Source of the DNA: Zasmidium citrigriseum
Lineage: Eukaryota > Ascomycota > Dothideomycetes > Mycosphaerellales > Mycosphaerellaceae
Reading direction: 5' to 3'
Length of the DNA stretch: 64,000 nucleotides
NCBI GenBank assembly: GCA_002786025.1
Contig: NHNW01000015.1
Location: 558,001 to 622,000, forward strand
In this document: one piece after another, positions 20,922 to 30,094 of the stretch
Layout of the letters: each line of letters opens with the position of its first letter
How positions within the stretch are numbered: the stretch's first letter is position 1
Translations under genes and position numbers: made by a program
The notes under the pieces: model-generated
The model's database searches: none
The model's input: only the letters and a program-made list of their open reading frames with translations
Told to the model about the DNA's origin: nothing

Positions 20922-21407
20922 AAATCTTCACCATGTGGAGGAGACGACGATTGATGCGAGACGAAGTGACGAATGAATTGAGATACCCCATAGCCTTCGT
21001 CTCACAAGGCAGCCTGAGCGAGCCATGAATTCGCCTCAACGAGAAGAGTACCAGGCACTGACTATTTTTGCCTGCTTTTCTTCAACTTCACCAAACACCA
21101 AATGATCACACTTTGGGCTGGTCCCAGGCATCACGGACTCCATCGTGACTTCTCGAAGCACCGAATACTTGTGCGCTTGCTCTACAAGCTGCGTGCATGT
21201 CACGTATCCACCAACGCTCGAAGCAAGAGAGTGATTTGTGCTACGAACGTGGAGTTGTTCGTCTACGACATGACCAGCATGGGCCACAAAATGCTCGCAT
21301 CAGTACCTATGGCCTCAAGTGGCGCCATCGAGTAGAAACAGCAAGCTCTCAGACTGAACAGCGACCACAGTTTTGAAGGATATCGTGTATCAAATACCAA
21401 TCCGTTT
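20922..21407. other. convergent intergenic stretch, KAE1 and TF-like gene
   Basis: It separates the 3' ends of two convergent genes. Only short frames without motifs are present, so it probably holds both 3' untranslated regions. Confidence 0.5.
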
Positions 21408-23072
21408 TTACACCGCATGACCACCTCTCGAACCCCTTTCCCGCAGCCCAGGCGCCCGAATCCCCCTCCCCTCAATCCCCCCAACCAAACCCTCACACCA
21501 CTCAACCTTCCTCCCCGCCCCAACCTTCCCAAACCAAATCTTAGCAAACTGCACCCCATAACAAGCATCGATCCAACTATCAACCCCATTCTCGGGCTGA
21601 CACATGTACACCGCACCCATACAAAGGTTATCGGCGGACTCGTTGATCTCCTCAACAAGCCTAATGTCCTGTTCTTCGAAAGTTCTGGATGGTGGAAGAG
21701 GGTACGGTAGCAAGGCCGAGAGATCCTTGACAGCTTCTGAGGATGCTAGGAGGGCCATCCAGAAGATTTGGTGGGCTTTTGCGGTTGCGGTGCCGGGGAA
21801 GGTGAAGGCGGAGGGGAGAGTCGATTGGAGGTCTGAGTTGATGAGCGGCTGAAGCCAGGGGCATTTGTCGATCTGGATGTGCCGGTATGGGACTTCGGGG
21901 TTCTCGAGGTACCATTGCTTCATCCATTCTCGCAGGTCTCGCTCGAAGTTCTTGACCTCGGCCAGCGTGTTGAGAATGTCTCCGTCAGAAGCTCCATCTC
22001 GAGCATCCAGAAGATTCTGTACCCGTTCCAGTATTACCGGAAGCTGCAACACGAAGCTCGTCAATTGTGGCAGTCTCCACTTGCACTTCTCATCTCTCGC
22101 CAGAATCTCAAGCCATTCAGGCGAACAAGTCTTGCCTCCTTTTCGCCGCACCACAAGATCCCACAGCTGCGACTGCTGGTACATCTGGAGACTGATTTGC
22201 AGAGGCAAAGATTTAACGCACCGTGGTCCTTTTGTTACGAGCAGTTGCCCAATGCCATCATGGTGTCGACACTGTCCCGATTGCTCTGCCGAGATACTGG
22301 TGTACAACTCGCAGAGACGGAGGAGGTGAGCCACGACGAATACGTGGTCGTTGAGGATGGCTTCAGGCTGGGATATTCGACGGCGAAGCTGAATTATAGA
22401 GGCTTGATATACTCGGAGGGCTTCCTTGACCACTCGCTCGTCCCCGGAGGTCGTTCCCATTTGCGCGAGATATAGAGCGTGCTCAGCAAGCCGAATCTCC
22501 GATGTTGTAATCGAGTTGAAGAGCAAGAAATGGGTCGGACAGAACGAAGTCGCCAGGGCTTTTGGGTAGTAGATGTCGTGAAATGAAGCCTTGAGCTGCA
22601 CTCTATTGGCGGCTGCACTTCGAAAGACAGTCAGAACAGGCGGACTGCAGGAACGCCTTCGCTGGGCGCAATGCAGCGCGAGGGTTTGTGATTCACTCGG
22701 TTTGTAGGTTGCGCCGATCATGAACGCGGCAACGCCGTCCGCTGTTGAACTGCTCTCGAGTGCCAAGAGCAGAGATGGTGAAGATCTTTGAAGTCCTTCA
22801 CAAGGCGTAAGTTGCGAAGATGTTAATGAGTCGCTAGACAAGCTGTCTGCTTCCTTGGGTGTCCTGCTTGGCCTCTGCAGTCTGCCTTTGCAATCGCTCT
22901 TATGTCTCCTAGATCTTCGCGGCTCTAGGGCTGGCTTCCGATCAGGGATGAAGTCTAGGCTTGGGGCAGGTTTTGATGTATCCAGCAAAGGTTCATCCAC
23001 GGGTTGCTTTCGCCCGCTGAACCTATGTAACTCAGCGGGTACGTTCTCACAATCGTCGGCCCTCAGGTGCAT
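21408..23072 (-). CDS. fungal transcription-factor-like protein lacking a zinc cluster
   Basis: A single exon of 554 residues, ATG at 23072. The C-terminal two thirds match the fungal-specific regulatory domain common after Zn2Cys6 clusters: FCPTHFLLFNSITTSEIRLA, then ALYLAQMGTTSGDERVVKEAL, LRLCELYTSISAE, LQMYQQSQLWDLVVRR and SADNLCMGAVYMCQP. The N-terminal 110 residues contain a basic run (EPRRSRRHKSDCKGRLQR) and Ser-rich sequence but no C-x2-C-x6-C cluster. I found no upstream exon on this strand before 23662 that supplies one. It may have lost its DNA-binding domain, act as a co-regulator, or carry a distant first exon I failed to see. Confidence 0.75.
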   Translation of the reverse strand: MHLRADDCENVPAELHRFSGRKQPVDEPLLDTSKPAPSLDFIPDRKPALEPRRSRRHKSDCKGRLQRPSRTPKEADSLSSDSLTSSQLTPCEGLQRSSPSLLLALESSSTADGVAAFMIGATYKPSESQTLALHCAQRRRSCSPPVLTVFRSAAANRVQLKASFHDIYYPKALATSFCPTHFLLFNSITTSEIRLAEHALYLAQMGTTSGDERVVKEALRVYQASIIQLRRRISQPEAILNDHVFVVAHLLRLCELYTSISAEQSGQCRHHDGIGQLLVTKGPRCVKSLPLQISLQMYQQSQLWDLVVRRKGGKTCSPEWLEILARDEKCKWRLPQLTSFVLQLPVILERVQNLLDARDGASDGDILNTLAEVKNFERDLREWMKQWYLENPEVPYRHIQIDKCPWLQPLINSDLQSTLPSAFTFPGTATAKAHQIFWMALLASSEAVKDLSALLPYPLPPSRTFEEQDIRLVEEINESADNLCMGAVYMCQPENGVDSWIDACYGVQFAKIWFGKVGAGRKVEWCEGLVGGIEGRGIRAPGLRERGSRGGHAV

Positions 23073-23662
23073 GATCTATTGTCAGAGTGGTGCTTTCCTG
23101 GTTGTATTGGTGGCTGAAGATTGATGAATCCTTTCATAACTAGGTGCCAAAAAGGATTCCGTGCAGCTCTTGTAGGTCCTTCGCGTTCTCTCGGGATCTA
23201 GCTTGGCGGGGGAGTGCCCTTTGAGCATGCGCCTTGTTCAGCCGCACTGCATGTTGATCTCTCATTCGCCAGAACGAATATCAACAAATGACTTATAAGA
23301 CCAGAAGGCAGAAGTGAAAATTGACTTCCTGAAGGCCAAGCTCTGCTGGCTCCCTCTAGAGATTCGCCAGAGCGTCGCATAGCAGGTCGTCCCAACTTCC
23401 GTCTGCGATCTGCGAGGTTCGATTCCTGCTTGAAGTTTCGTCTTCAGATAACGTTGCATCGTAGAGCTTCATATGACAGGAGATCCGCAGAAGAGTGCCG
23501 TGATATAACTCTTCGAGCGACTGCGTTCCGAGCTGGCGTACTGATCCAGGAATCACCGTTCTTCCAGACACGAGAGATCCAGGCGTACCCTCACAGCAAG
23601 CCAACACGACATTGACAGCAAGCCAATATGGCATTCACGATCGTCATCTCTTCATATGTCCG
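23073..23662. other. intergenic stretch upstream of the TF-like gene
   Basis: I see no coding frame with recognisable content. GGTTCGATTCC near 23414 resembles a pol III B box, but the flanking bases do not form a tRNA (see rejected items). Confidence 0.4.
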
Positions 23663-24289
23663 TCACTTCCCCTTCGGCACAGCACCACCACTAACAGCCC
23701 CCGTCCCAGCAGCATCCACGCTCTTCTTCCCCCTCCCAAACAACCTCCCCAACCTCCTACTCACCGGCAACACAGTCCACCTAGCAAACCACGGCGTAGC
23801 CCACACACTCCCCACCAATCTAACCGGCAGCAACGCCTTCGTAATCGCATAAGCCGTAGCCAACTCCACCACAACCCTCACCCCAGTCTCCCCTCGTCCC
23901 CACCACCGTCCCTTCCCCTCATCCTCACTAATCCAACCCTTCTTCTTCATCCACCGTCCAAACTTCTCTGTGCCTTCAGACACCCATTTCCCCTCGGAGA
24001 TGTAGGGCGGCAGCCAGTTGGTATAGTGGAAGGCGGCGGCGAGCCCGAAGAGAGGGATGATGGCGGTGAGTTCGTGGAGGACTAGGAAGGCGGTTATGTG
24101 GGAGAGGGGCGCGGTGCGGAGGGGGGCGAGGTGGCGGCGGAGGAAGAGGGGGAGGCGGCGTTCGAGGCGGGTTATGCGGGATGGTGAGGGTTCTGGTGGT
24201 GAGGAGGTTTTCGTGGTGTAGCGTTTCTGGACGAATTTACTTCGGATGGTCCTGGACGCAGGCCATGCCCGCCGGAAGAGGGGTTGCAT
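23663..24289 (-). CDS. predicted mitochondrial inner-membrane protein (Mrx11/FAM210-like?)
   Basis: A single exon of 208 residues from the ATG at 24289. The start MQPLFRRAWPASRTIRSKFVQKRY is Arg-rich and free of acidic residues, a good mitochondrial targeting peptide. Two membrane-compatible segments follow: HITAFLVLHELTAIIPLFGLA and a C-terminal one around VVELATAYAITKALLPVRLV, ending with the TPWFARW element. The C-terminus is basic, then Gly/Ala-rich. The HELTAIIPLFG and LLPVR..TPWFARW pair recalls the fungal Mrx11 and FAM210 type of mitochondrial membrane proteins tied to mitochondrial gene expression; I am not certain of that identity. The GC-rich coding sequence (many CTC/GGG codons) differs from its neighbours, mostly at third positions. 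Confidence 0.7.
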   Translation of the reverse strand: MQPLFRRAWPASRTIRSKFVQKRYTTKTSSPPEPSPSRITRLERRLPLFLRRHLAPLRTAPLSHITAFLVLHELTAIIPLFGLAAAFHYTNWLPPYISEGKWVSEGTEKFGRWMKKKGWISEDEGKGRWWGRGETGVRVVVELATAYAITKALLPVRLVGSVWATPWFARWTVLPVSRRLGRLFGRGKKSVDAAGTGAVSGGAVPKGK

Positions 24290-24680
24290 GCTCAATGGTT
24301 GGCAATTGCAAGGAGCAATGACGACTTGCGATAGTTCGAGATGTGAAGCTACGGAGGACTACAATAACGAGGGGGCTCACAGCCTTGTCGCTTCCGCCCC
24401 CAGTGCCCACCCACCTTCATGTCAGGAAACTCAACCTCTTCATCCATCAATGCTAAATGACTGATTCGCGTAAGCAACAACGCTGCATCGAGCTTAGCAC
24501 TAACACGTCCATGCGAGATGAAGGACAAATACCCACCCGTAGAATCACCTCCTTGCATCACAGCCAGGCACCAGGAATATCCTACGCGCTACATAAATTC
24601 AGCCATGCCGCCTTCTAAGAACTGAACAGCAAATTGAGTCCATCATCTCATTGCTTCAACAACTCATCTAGCAGGGAATC
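24290..24680. other. divergent promoter region, mitochondrial protein and F-box gene
   Basis: About 390 bp between two divergent start codons. It shows only short frames and no recognisable element. Confidence 0.5.
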
Positions 24681-25496
24681 ATGGCAGAACCCGCTCCAGA
24701 CCCAATGCCTCCAGCCGAAGATCTCCAGCACACCTGCGCCTTCCACGGCCTCGCAGTGATACAATTCCCACCCAACGAGCACGCACGCATCTCATCATCC
24801 ATTTCATCGACATTCCGAACTCCCTTACACTCACTGGGAGTCCTCAATCGCCTCCCGCTCGAGCTCATCAACGAGATCTGTCTCGACCTGGATCTTTCCT
24901 CCCTGTTCAAGTTCCGCCAAGTCAATCTTCGAGCTCGTGAAGTAGTCGACTCGCTACGGGAGTACAACATCATAACTCAGCATGCTCTGGACTGCATGTG
25001 CGCCCTCTTGCGGACCAAAGCCGCCGCATGGGTAACACTCAGCGATTTTCACCGTGTGCTATGCCAACCATCCTGCTCAATCTGCAACGACAGACCCGGC
25101 GACCTCATCCACCTGATAACCTGGAAACGATACTGTCCCACCTGCCTCCACTGCCGCCCTCTAGAAACCCGAATAACCACCCGATCTCGAGCCCAACGCC
25201 TTCTGGACCTCTCACACACAAACCTCCGCGCCATCAGAACCCCGGTCAAGACTCGTCTCGCAGACCTCGTCTTGGTACGAGACGCTTTCAGGTTGAGTCC
25301 ACGACCAACCTCCGCCGTTCTGAAGGAACTTGGCAGAGGGCCGGTCCTGGATTTTATGGCTTGCTGTGCTCTTCCGTACTATGATGCGGAAGCCAAGCAG
25401 ATTCGACGTGGAGGCTCTTGCGCTGGTTGCCGATATACAGGCGAGCCTCCTCGTCCCAGGCCGTATCAGGTCTACTCACTCCCACCATTGCAGTGA
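24681..25496 (+). CDS. F-box protein with cysteine cluster
   Basis: A single exon of 271 residues, ATG at 24681. After a Pro-rich start, LGVLNRLPLELINEICLDLDLSSLFKFRQVNLRAREVV (about residues 53-90) is a classical F-box that would bind Skp1. The C-terminal part has clustered cysteines: CMC near residue 104, C-x2-C in PSCSICNDR, then KRYCPTCLHCRP and, close to the end, GGSCAGCRY. This C4-like arrangement could bind zinc, as in a known class of fungal F-box proteins with a cysteine-rich region after the F-box. It is not related to the F-box-like array at 8-17 kb beyond the general fold. The substrate is unknown. Confidence 0.8.
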   Translation: MAEPAPDPMPPAEDLQHTCAFHGLAVIQFPPNEHARISSSISSTFRTPLHSLGVLNRLPLELINEICLDLDLSSLFKFRQVNLRAREVVDSLREYNIITQHALDCMCALLRTKAAAWVTLSDFHRVLCQPSCSICNDRPGDLIHLITWKRYCPTCLHCRPLETRITTRSRAQRLLDLSHTNLRAIRTPVKTRLADLVLVRDAFRLSPRPTSAVLKELGRGPVLDFMACCALPYYDAEAKQIRRGGSCAGCRYTGEPPRPRPYQVYSLPPLQ

Positions 25497-25699
25497 GGCT
25501 CGACTTCTGTGGAGCGCGAGTGATCGTGGTGGGGCCGAGGCTCCAAAGATGCCGTACGGTTGCAAAAGGGAGGTTGTATCAGCCCGTGCGGGTACAGTTG
25601 TCTCGATTTCTTCTTGAAAGGGAGTCTGCCGGCGCTGTCAATGTCCTCTTGAGAGTTTCAGTGCAATGGGTACCAATTCATATTACCATCATCCAAGTA

Positions 25700-26914
25700 T
25701 CAATAATATTTGTACAGGGTATCATCATCGTCGTCATCATCATGTCCGCCATATAAAATCTCACAAACGCCTCCAATGGGTATATCCATGACCGCATCGG
25801 TCCCTTCATTCCACAAGCTCCTCCAATCGAGCTCAGGATTAGTTTGAACTTTCGTCAGGCTGGACTGCCTGCTATGGCCGCCATTCTTCCCCTTGCCGGC
25901 TTTCTTCCCAATGCTGCCTTTCGCCTTGGCTGTGTCTGCCGCATGGCTGATCCAACTCGCGGGCTCCTGCCGAACGATCTTTCCCGTGCTGTCGATCACC
26001 GCCACATTTGCTGCTTCGTCTACCAGACACTCGACATTTTTCAAAGGCAAGGTCAGGTAGCCCACGTTATATGATGCCAGCGCGACGTAGATGTATAGCA
26101 CGAACATCACAGTCCATGCGGGTATTGCAAGTGCCCACCAGCGATTCGGATAGTAGTAGATGCCCAGTTGGTGCAGGAATGGAGACGGTAAGAATGCCCA
26201 GAGCAGATACACGATGAACGCCAGACTGCTCGTCAGATATAGAGTAAAGCCATAGTACTCGTACGTCGGAACCTTCGGACTCGCTCGTGGTATAGGTTTT
26301 GCGGATCGGAAAGTGCTCGTCAGGGTAGATGCTGCCGCCGAGTTGGGTGTCTGTGTCCCGGTGGCATCTCCACGCATGTGTGGTGTTCCCTCATCACTCG
26401 ACGGGTCAGGCGTGGTTGGTCTGCTGTTCTGGGAGCTGAAGTTCGGCCTCAAGAGTGACGTCAAGGAAGGCGACGGAGGGAGAGGAGTTGGAGGTCGATT
26501 GTAGAAAGGCGGCGCAAAAGCTGAGGGTCCAAGGTATGTATGGCTCCGCGAGTGATGGTGATATATGGGCCGGGGAGGGAGATTCGGAACGTGCCCGTCT
26601 TCTTCCTCGCCAGAATCCTCCTCGTCTGATGAGCCTGGAGATAGAGAGGGAGGCTCGGTAGTACCGTCAAGCGAGAAGTCGTCGATAGAGGCGGGCTCGG
26701 AGGGCGAGGTGATGTTGTCGCCGGAGAAGTCGGGGGAGATGGTGATGGCGCTGTCGGGGTGCAGGGTGGCAGGCGTGGCATTCGCCGTGGCATTCGCAGG
26801 CGTGCGGTCGGTGTCGAGTGATCGCAGTGTTGGGAGATTCGGGGTGGACTTGGACTGGAAGCCGACGGGAACGTTGGGCGGTTTGGGCGGCGTTCCTCTG
26901 CTCTGCGGCGGCAT
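25700..26914 (-). CDS. GPI19: GPI-GlcNAc transferase subunit PIG-P/Gpi19
   Basis: A subunit of the ER complex that makes GlcNAc-phosphatidylinositol, the first step of GPI anchor synthesis. A single exon of 404 residues from the ATG at 26914 (MPPQSRGTPPKP). The PIG-P domain is clear: YEYYGFTLYLTSSLAFIVYL (first membrane segment), the loop LHQLGIYYYPNRWW, and ALAIPAWTVMFVLYIYVALA (second), followed by YNVGYLTLPLKNVECLVDE. As in other filamentous fungi, it has a long Ser/Pro-rich N-terminal region of about 220 residues that yeast lacks. It also has a C-terminal extension ending in seven consecutive Asp residues before TLYKYY. An ATG at 27058 would add 48 residues; the shorter start is preferred. 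Confidence 0.9.
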   Translation of the reverse strand: MPPQSRGTPPKPPNVPVGFQSKSTPNLPTLRSLDTDRTPANATANATPATLHPDSAITISPDFSGDNITSPSEPASIDDFSLDGTTEPPSLSPGSSDEEDSGEEEDGHVPNLPPRPIYHHHSRSHTYLGPSAFAPPFYNRPPTPLPPSPSLTSLLRPNFSSQNSRPTTPDPSSDEGTPHMRGDATGTQTPNSAAASTLTSTFRSAKPIPRASPKVPTYEYYGFTLYLTSSLAFIVYLLWAFLPSPFLHQLGIYYYPNRWWALAIPAWTVMFVLYIYVALASYNVGYLTLPLKNVECLVDEAANVAVIDSTGKIVRQEPASWISHAADTAKAKGSIGKKAGKGKNGGHSRQSSLTKVQTNPELDWRSLWNEGTDAVMDIPIGGVCEILYGGHDDDDDDDTLYKYY

Positions 26915-27371
26915 GGTGGGCGAGAGCGTCGTCGACTGGACTGCTGAACGACGGCGACACAGAGTTGACGTCTTCCCTGCCCGCGATGCTGGGTGGAAGC
27001 TGGGCGCGCGCAAGGGGGACGCGAGTTGGTGCGCAGCGAAGCTTTCTAGCTCCACCACCTAATTCCGACCTCACCTCGCCCAGCACATTCTCTTCTTTTG
27101 TAACACCGTCCTCTTTGAACTCTGGTCATAATCACAGGCTTCGTGTTGTTATCGAGGGTGATGTCGAAGGTGGGTCCGATATTGAAGGATGCGACTGCAA
27201 CGACCCCTCATGCTCTCCATCGGGACGATCGTCCAACCCATGACCAAGACGGAAGGCGAGGGTGCCATGTTGCACCGCGGAGGGAAAGTATCACGTCCAC
27301 TGCATCTTCTCTCTTGATTTTCCTCTCCTTCTTACACTCATGAGCCATTGATCTCTAGCAGCATCTTCGAA
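26915..27371. other. divergent promoter region, GPI19 and GH92
   Basis: About 457 bp between divergent start codons. A pyrimidine-rich stretch (27296-27340) precedes the GH92 start. No separate gene is supported. Confidence 0.5.
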
Positions 27372-29735
27372 ATGCTGCCTTACAAGCGGCTGGCCTTACT
27401 GGCTCTGCTGCATTCATGCTCCGCGCAGAACAACACTGGCAATCTCAACTTTCAACAAGTGGATCCTCTTATCGGCTCCTACAATGGCGGCAATGTCTTT
27501 GCTGGAGCCTCTCTTCCATTCGGCATGGCCAAGGCCGTGGCAGATGTCTCTGGACAGAATACCGCTGGCTTCTCGTACGATCTCTCCAACGTCACCGGCT
27601 TCTCGGCCCTGCATGACTCTGGAACTGGAGGGCAGCCATCAATGGGGAATTTCCCAATCTCAGTGCAGCCTGAATGCGCTGGCGACACAATCGATGGCTG
27701 CAAGTTTGGCTCAAAGTACACGAGAGCCGTGGACTACCGCAATGGCAGCGTCAAAGCTCATCCCGGATACTTCTCGCTTGGTCTGACAAATGGCGTCGAT
27801 GCTGAGATGACTGTGACCGAACACACTGCTTTGTACAACTTCCATTTTGGACCGAATGTTTCGAGTCCGATGTTCTTACTGGACCTGACCGACTTATCAG
27901 ACAGTCGACAGAACGCAACTATCAACGTGGATCCAGAGACAGGTCGAATCATGGGGAATGGTACCTTTTTACCCAGCTTTGGTGTTGGCTCATACAAATC
28001 ATACTTCTGTGCAGATTTTAAGGGCGCCTCTATCCGGGATACTGGTATTTGGGTCAATGACAGAGCCGGAATGGAACCCAAGCATTTGTTCGTCAACCGT
28101 GGATACAGTCTGTTCTACATTCAAGCAGGAGGGTTCGTTCGCTTCCACAAGCCTTCTAATGGAACAGTCCAAGCTCGCATGGGCGTCAGCTTCCTGAGCA
28201 CAGAGCAAGCATGCCAGAACGCCGAGCAAGAAATTCCTGGCTTGGACTTCAACAAAATCAAGACCAACGCAGAGACCGCATGGAAAGAGCGTCTAGACGG
28301 CGTCGTCGTCAACCCTGGCGGCGCATCAGACGCTCTCGTTAAAACTTTCTTCACCGGCATCTACAGAACAATGATCTCTCCTCAAAACTACACCGGCGAG
28401 AATCCTCTCTGGCAAAGTTCAGAGCCATACTTCGACAGCTTCTACTGCATCTGGGACTCTTTCCGCACCACCTTTCCCTTCCTCGCCATCTCCCAACCCG
28501 ATGCCTTGGCCCAGATGATCCGCAGTCTCATCGACACCTACGATCACCTAGGCTGGCTTCCGGACTGCCGCATGCAACTCTGCAAAGGCTACTCCCAAGG
28601 CGGCTCCAACGCCGACGTCGTAATCGGAGACGCCTACGTCAAAAATCTCCCCGGCATAAACTGGAACCACGCCTACGCAGCCGTAGTAAACGACGCCGAA
28701 AACGAGCCCTTCGACTGGGGCGTCAACGGCCGCGGCGGCCTGCAATCCTGGAAACGCCTAGGCTACATCCCAATCAACGACTACGACTATCTCGGTTACG
28801 GCCCAGCCTTCCACAGCATCTCCCGCTCTTTGGAATACGCCTACAACGACTTCTGCATAGCCCTCATGGCCCTTGGTCTAAACCACCACTCCGATTACGA
28901 AAAATACCTCACCCGCAGCGCCAACTGGCTAAACCTCTACAAACCCAACCAAACCTCCTTCTACCCCAACGGCACCACAATCGGAAACTTCACAGGCTTC
29001 TTCCAACCCCGCAACCTCAATGGGACCTGGGCGTTCCAAGCCCCCTTCGCCTGCTCCTCCCTCGACGATATTTTCTGCTCTTACTCCAGCAACCCGACCG
29101 AGACTTTCGAATCTTCGATCTGGGAATACCAGTTCTATGTCCCGCAGGATCAGGCCACTTTAATCCGCACCCTCGGCGGTCCTTCCACTTTTATCCGCCG
29201 TTTGGATTATTTGCACGAATCCGGTCTCCTGGACATCGGCAACGAGCCCAGCGAGTTGACGTGTTTCCAATACCACTACGCCGGTCGTCCCGGTCTCTCC
29301 TCCGCCAGACTACGCACCTACATCCCCTCGTCTTTCAATTCTAGCGTCAACGGTCTCCCAGGCAACGACGACTCCGGCGCTTCGGGGTCTTTCATTGCGT
29401 TTGCTATGAGTGGATTATTTCCTGTTGCGGGGCAGAATGTTTATTTGATTATTCCGCCGTATTTTGAATCAGTATCGTATACTCACCCACAGACGGGAAA
29501 GACGGCGAAGATTGTCAACGTCAACTTCGATTCGAGTGAGGAGAGGAGGATTTATATTCAGAGTGCGAAGTTGGATGGGAGGGTGTATAGGAGGAGTTGG
29601 TTGACGCATGAGTTTTTCACGGAGGGTGGGACGTTGGAGTTGACGCTTGGGGAGGAGGAGAGTGATTGGGGGACGAAGGAGGAGGATTTGCCGCCGAGTT
29701 TGGGGGCGGGGAGGATGTATCATCCTTATGAGTAG
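27372..29735 (+). CDS. secreted GH92 alpha-mannosidase
   Basis: A calcium-dependent exo-alpha-mannosidase of glycoside hydrolase family 92, expected to trim alpha-1,2-type mannose from glycoproteins outside the cell. A single exon of 787 residues from the ATG at 27372; an in-frame ATG eight codons earlier would spoil the signal peptide. MLPYKRLALLALLHSCSAQ is a typical signal peptide. Family segments in order: VDPLIGSYNGGNVFAGASLPFG, FSALHDSGTGGQPSMGNFP, WDSFRTTFPFLAISQPD, LPDCRMQLCKGYSQGGSNAD and near the end GNDDSGASGSFIAFAMSGLFPVAG with YLIIPPYFESV. Many N-x-S/T sites fit secretion. In plant-associated fungi such enzymes are part of the cell wall and glycoprotein degrading set; that use is inference. 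Confidence 0.95.
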   Translation: MLPYKRLALLALLHSCSAQNNTGNLNFQQVDPLIGSYNGGNVFAGASLPFGMAKAVADVSGQNTAGFSYDLSNVTGFSALHDSGTGGQPSMGNFPISVQPECAGDTIDGCKFGSKYTRAVDYRNGSVKAHPGYFSLGLTNGVDAEMTVTEHTALYNFHFGPNVSSPMFLLDLTDLSDSRQNATINVDPETGRIMGNGTFLPSFGVGSYKSYFCADFKGASIRDTGIWVNDRAGMEPKHLFVNRGYSLFYIQAGGFVRFHKPSNGTVQARMGVSFLSTEQACQNAEQEIPGLDFNKIKTNAETAWKERLDGVVVNPGGASDALVKTFFTGIYRTMISPQNYTGENPLWQSSEPYFDSFYCIWDSFRTTFPFLAISQPDALAQMIRSLIDTYDHLGWLPDCRMQLCKGYSQGGSNADVVIGDAYVKNLPGINWNHAYAAVVNDAENEPFDWGVNGRGGLQSWKRLGYIPINDYDYLGYGPAFHSISRSLEYAYNDFCIALMALGLNHHSDYEKYLTRSANWLNLYKPNQTSFYPNGTTIGNFTGFFQPRNLNGTWAFQAPFACSSLDDIFCSYSSNPTETFESSIWEYQFYVPQDQATLIRTLGGPSTFIRRLDYLHESGLLDIGNEPSELTCFQYHYAGRPGLSSARLRTYIPSSFNSSVNGLPGNDDSGASGSFIAFAMSGLFPVAGQNVYLIIPPYFESVSYTHPQTGKTAKIVNVNFDSSEERRIYIQSAKLDGRVYRRSWLTHEFFTEGGTLELTLGEEESDWGTKEEDLPPSLGAGRMYHPYE

Positions 29736-30094
29736 GAGATCATAGTAGGAATGGAAGAGGAATGAATGTCACTTTTCGAAGATCTTGCTTTCCATTTCAT
29801 TGCAGAACAGTACATTCGTGGCGAAGAATAGGCCACGTCAATCCATAGCCCCGTCAGCCATGCACCAGCAACAATAAAGCTCCTCACAACGCCTCGCATG
29901 AGGTCGTTCGTACTGTACAGAGTAGTAAGCTCAGCATCAGAGCATTGAAACCACATAGCGCTCGCTTTTCGCCGCGCCATCCCGCCAAAGTAACGCCAAA
30001 CCACCCTCATTCCATCCCTGGAACGCCAACATGAGCCATCGCTAACAGCCGCCGAAGTCGATCAAAAGCACAAGAACGCCGCATCTCAGCCAGC
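29736..30094. other. convergent 3' region, GH92 and CBF5
   Basis: A minus-strand frame (29726-30010) overlaps the GH92 stop and does not begin at an ATG that gives a recognisable protein. I take the stretch as 3' untranslated sequence. Confidence 0.5.

Noticed and set aside
23405..23430. GGTTCGATTCC, a perfect pol III B-box, suggesting a tRNA gene
   Set aside because: The T-stem would have two mismatches, no A-box lies 30-60 bp upstream, and no acceptor stem can be formed.
29726..30010. 94-codon minus-strand frame between GH92 and CBF5
   Set aside because: It overlaps the GH92 stop, has no motif and fits 3' untranslated sequence.
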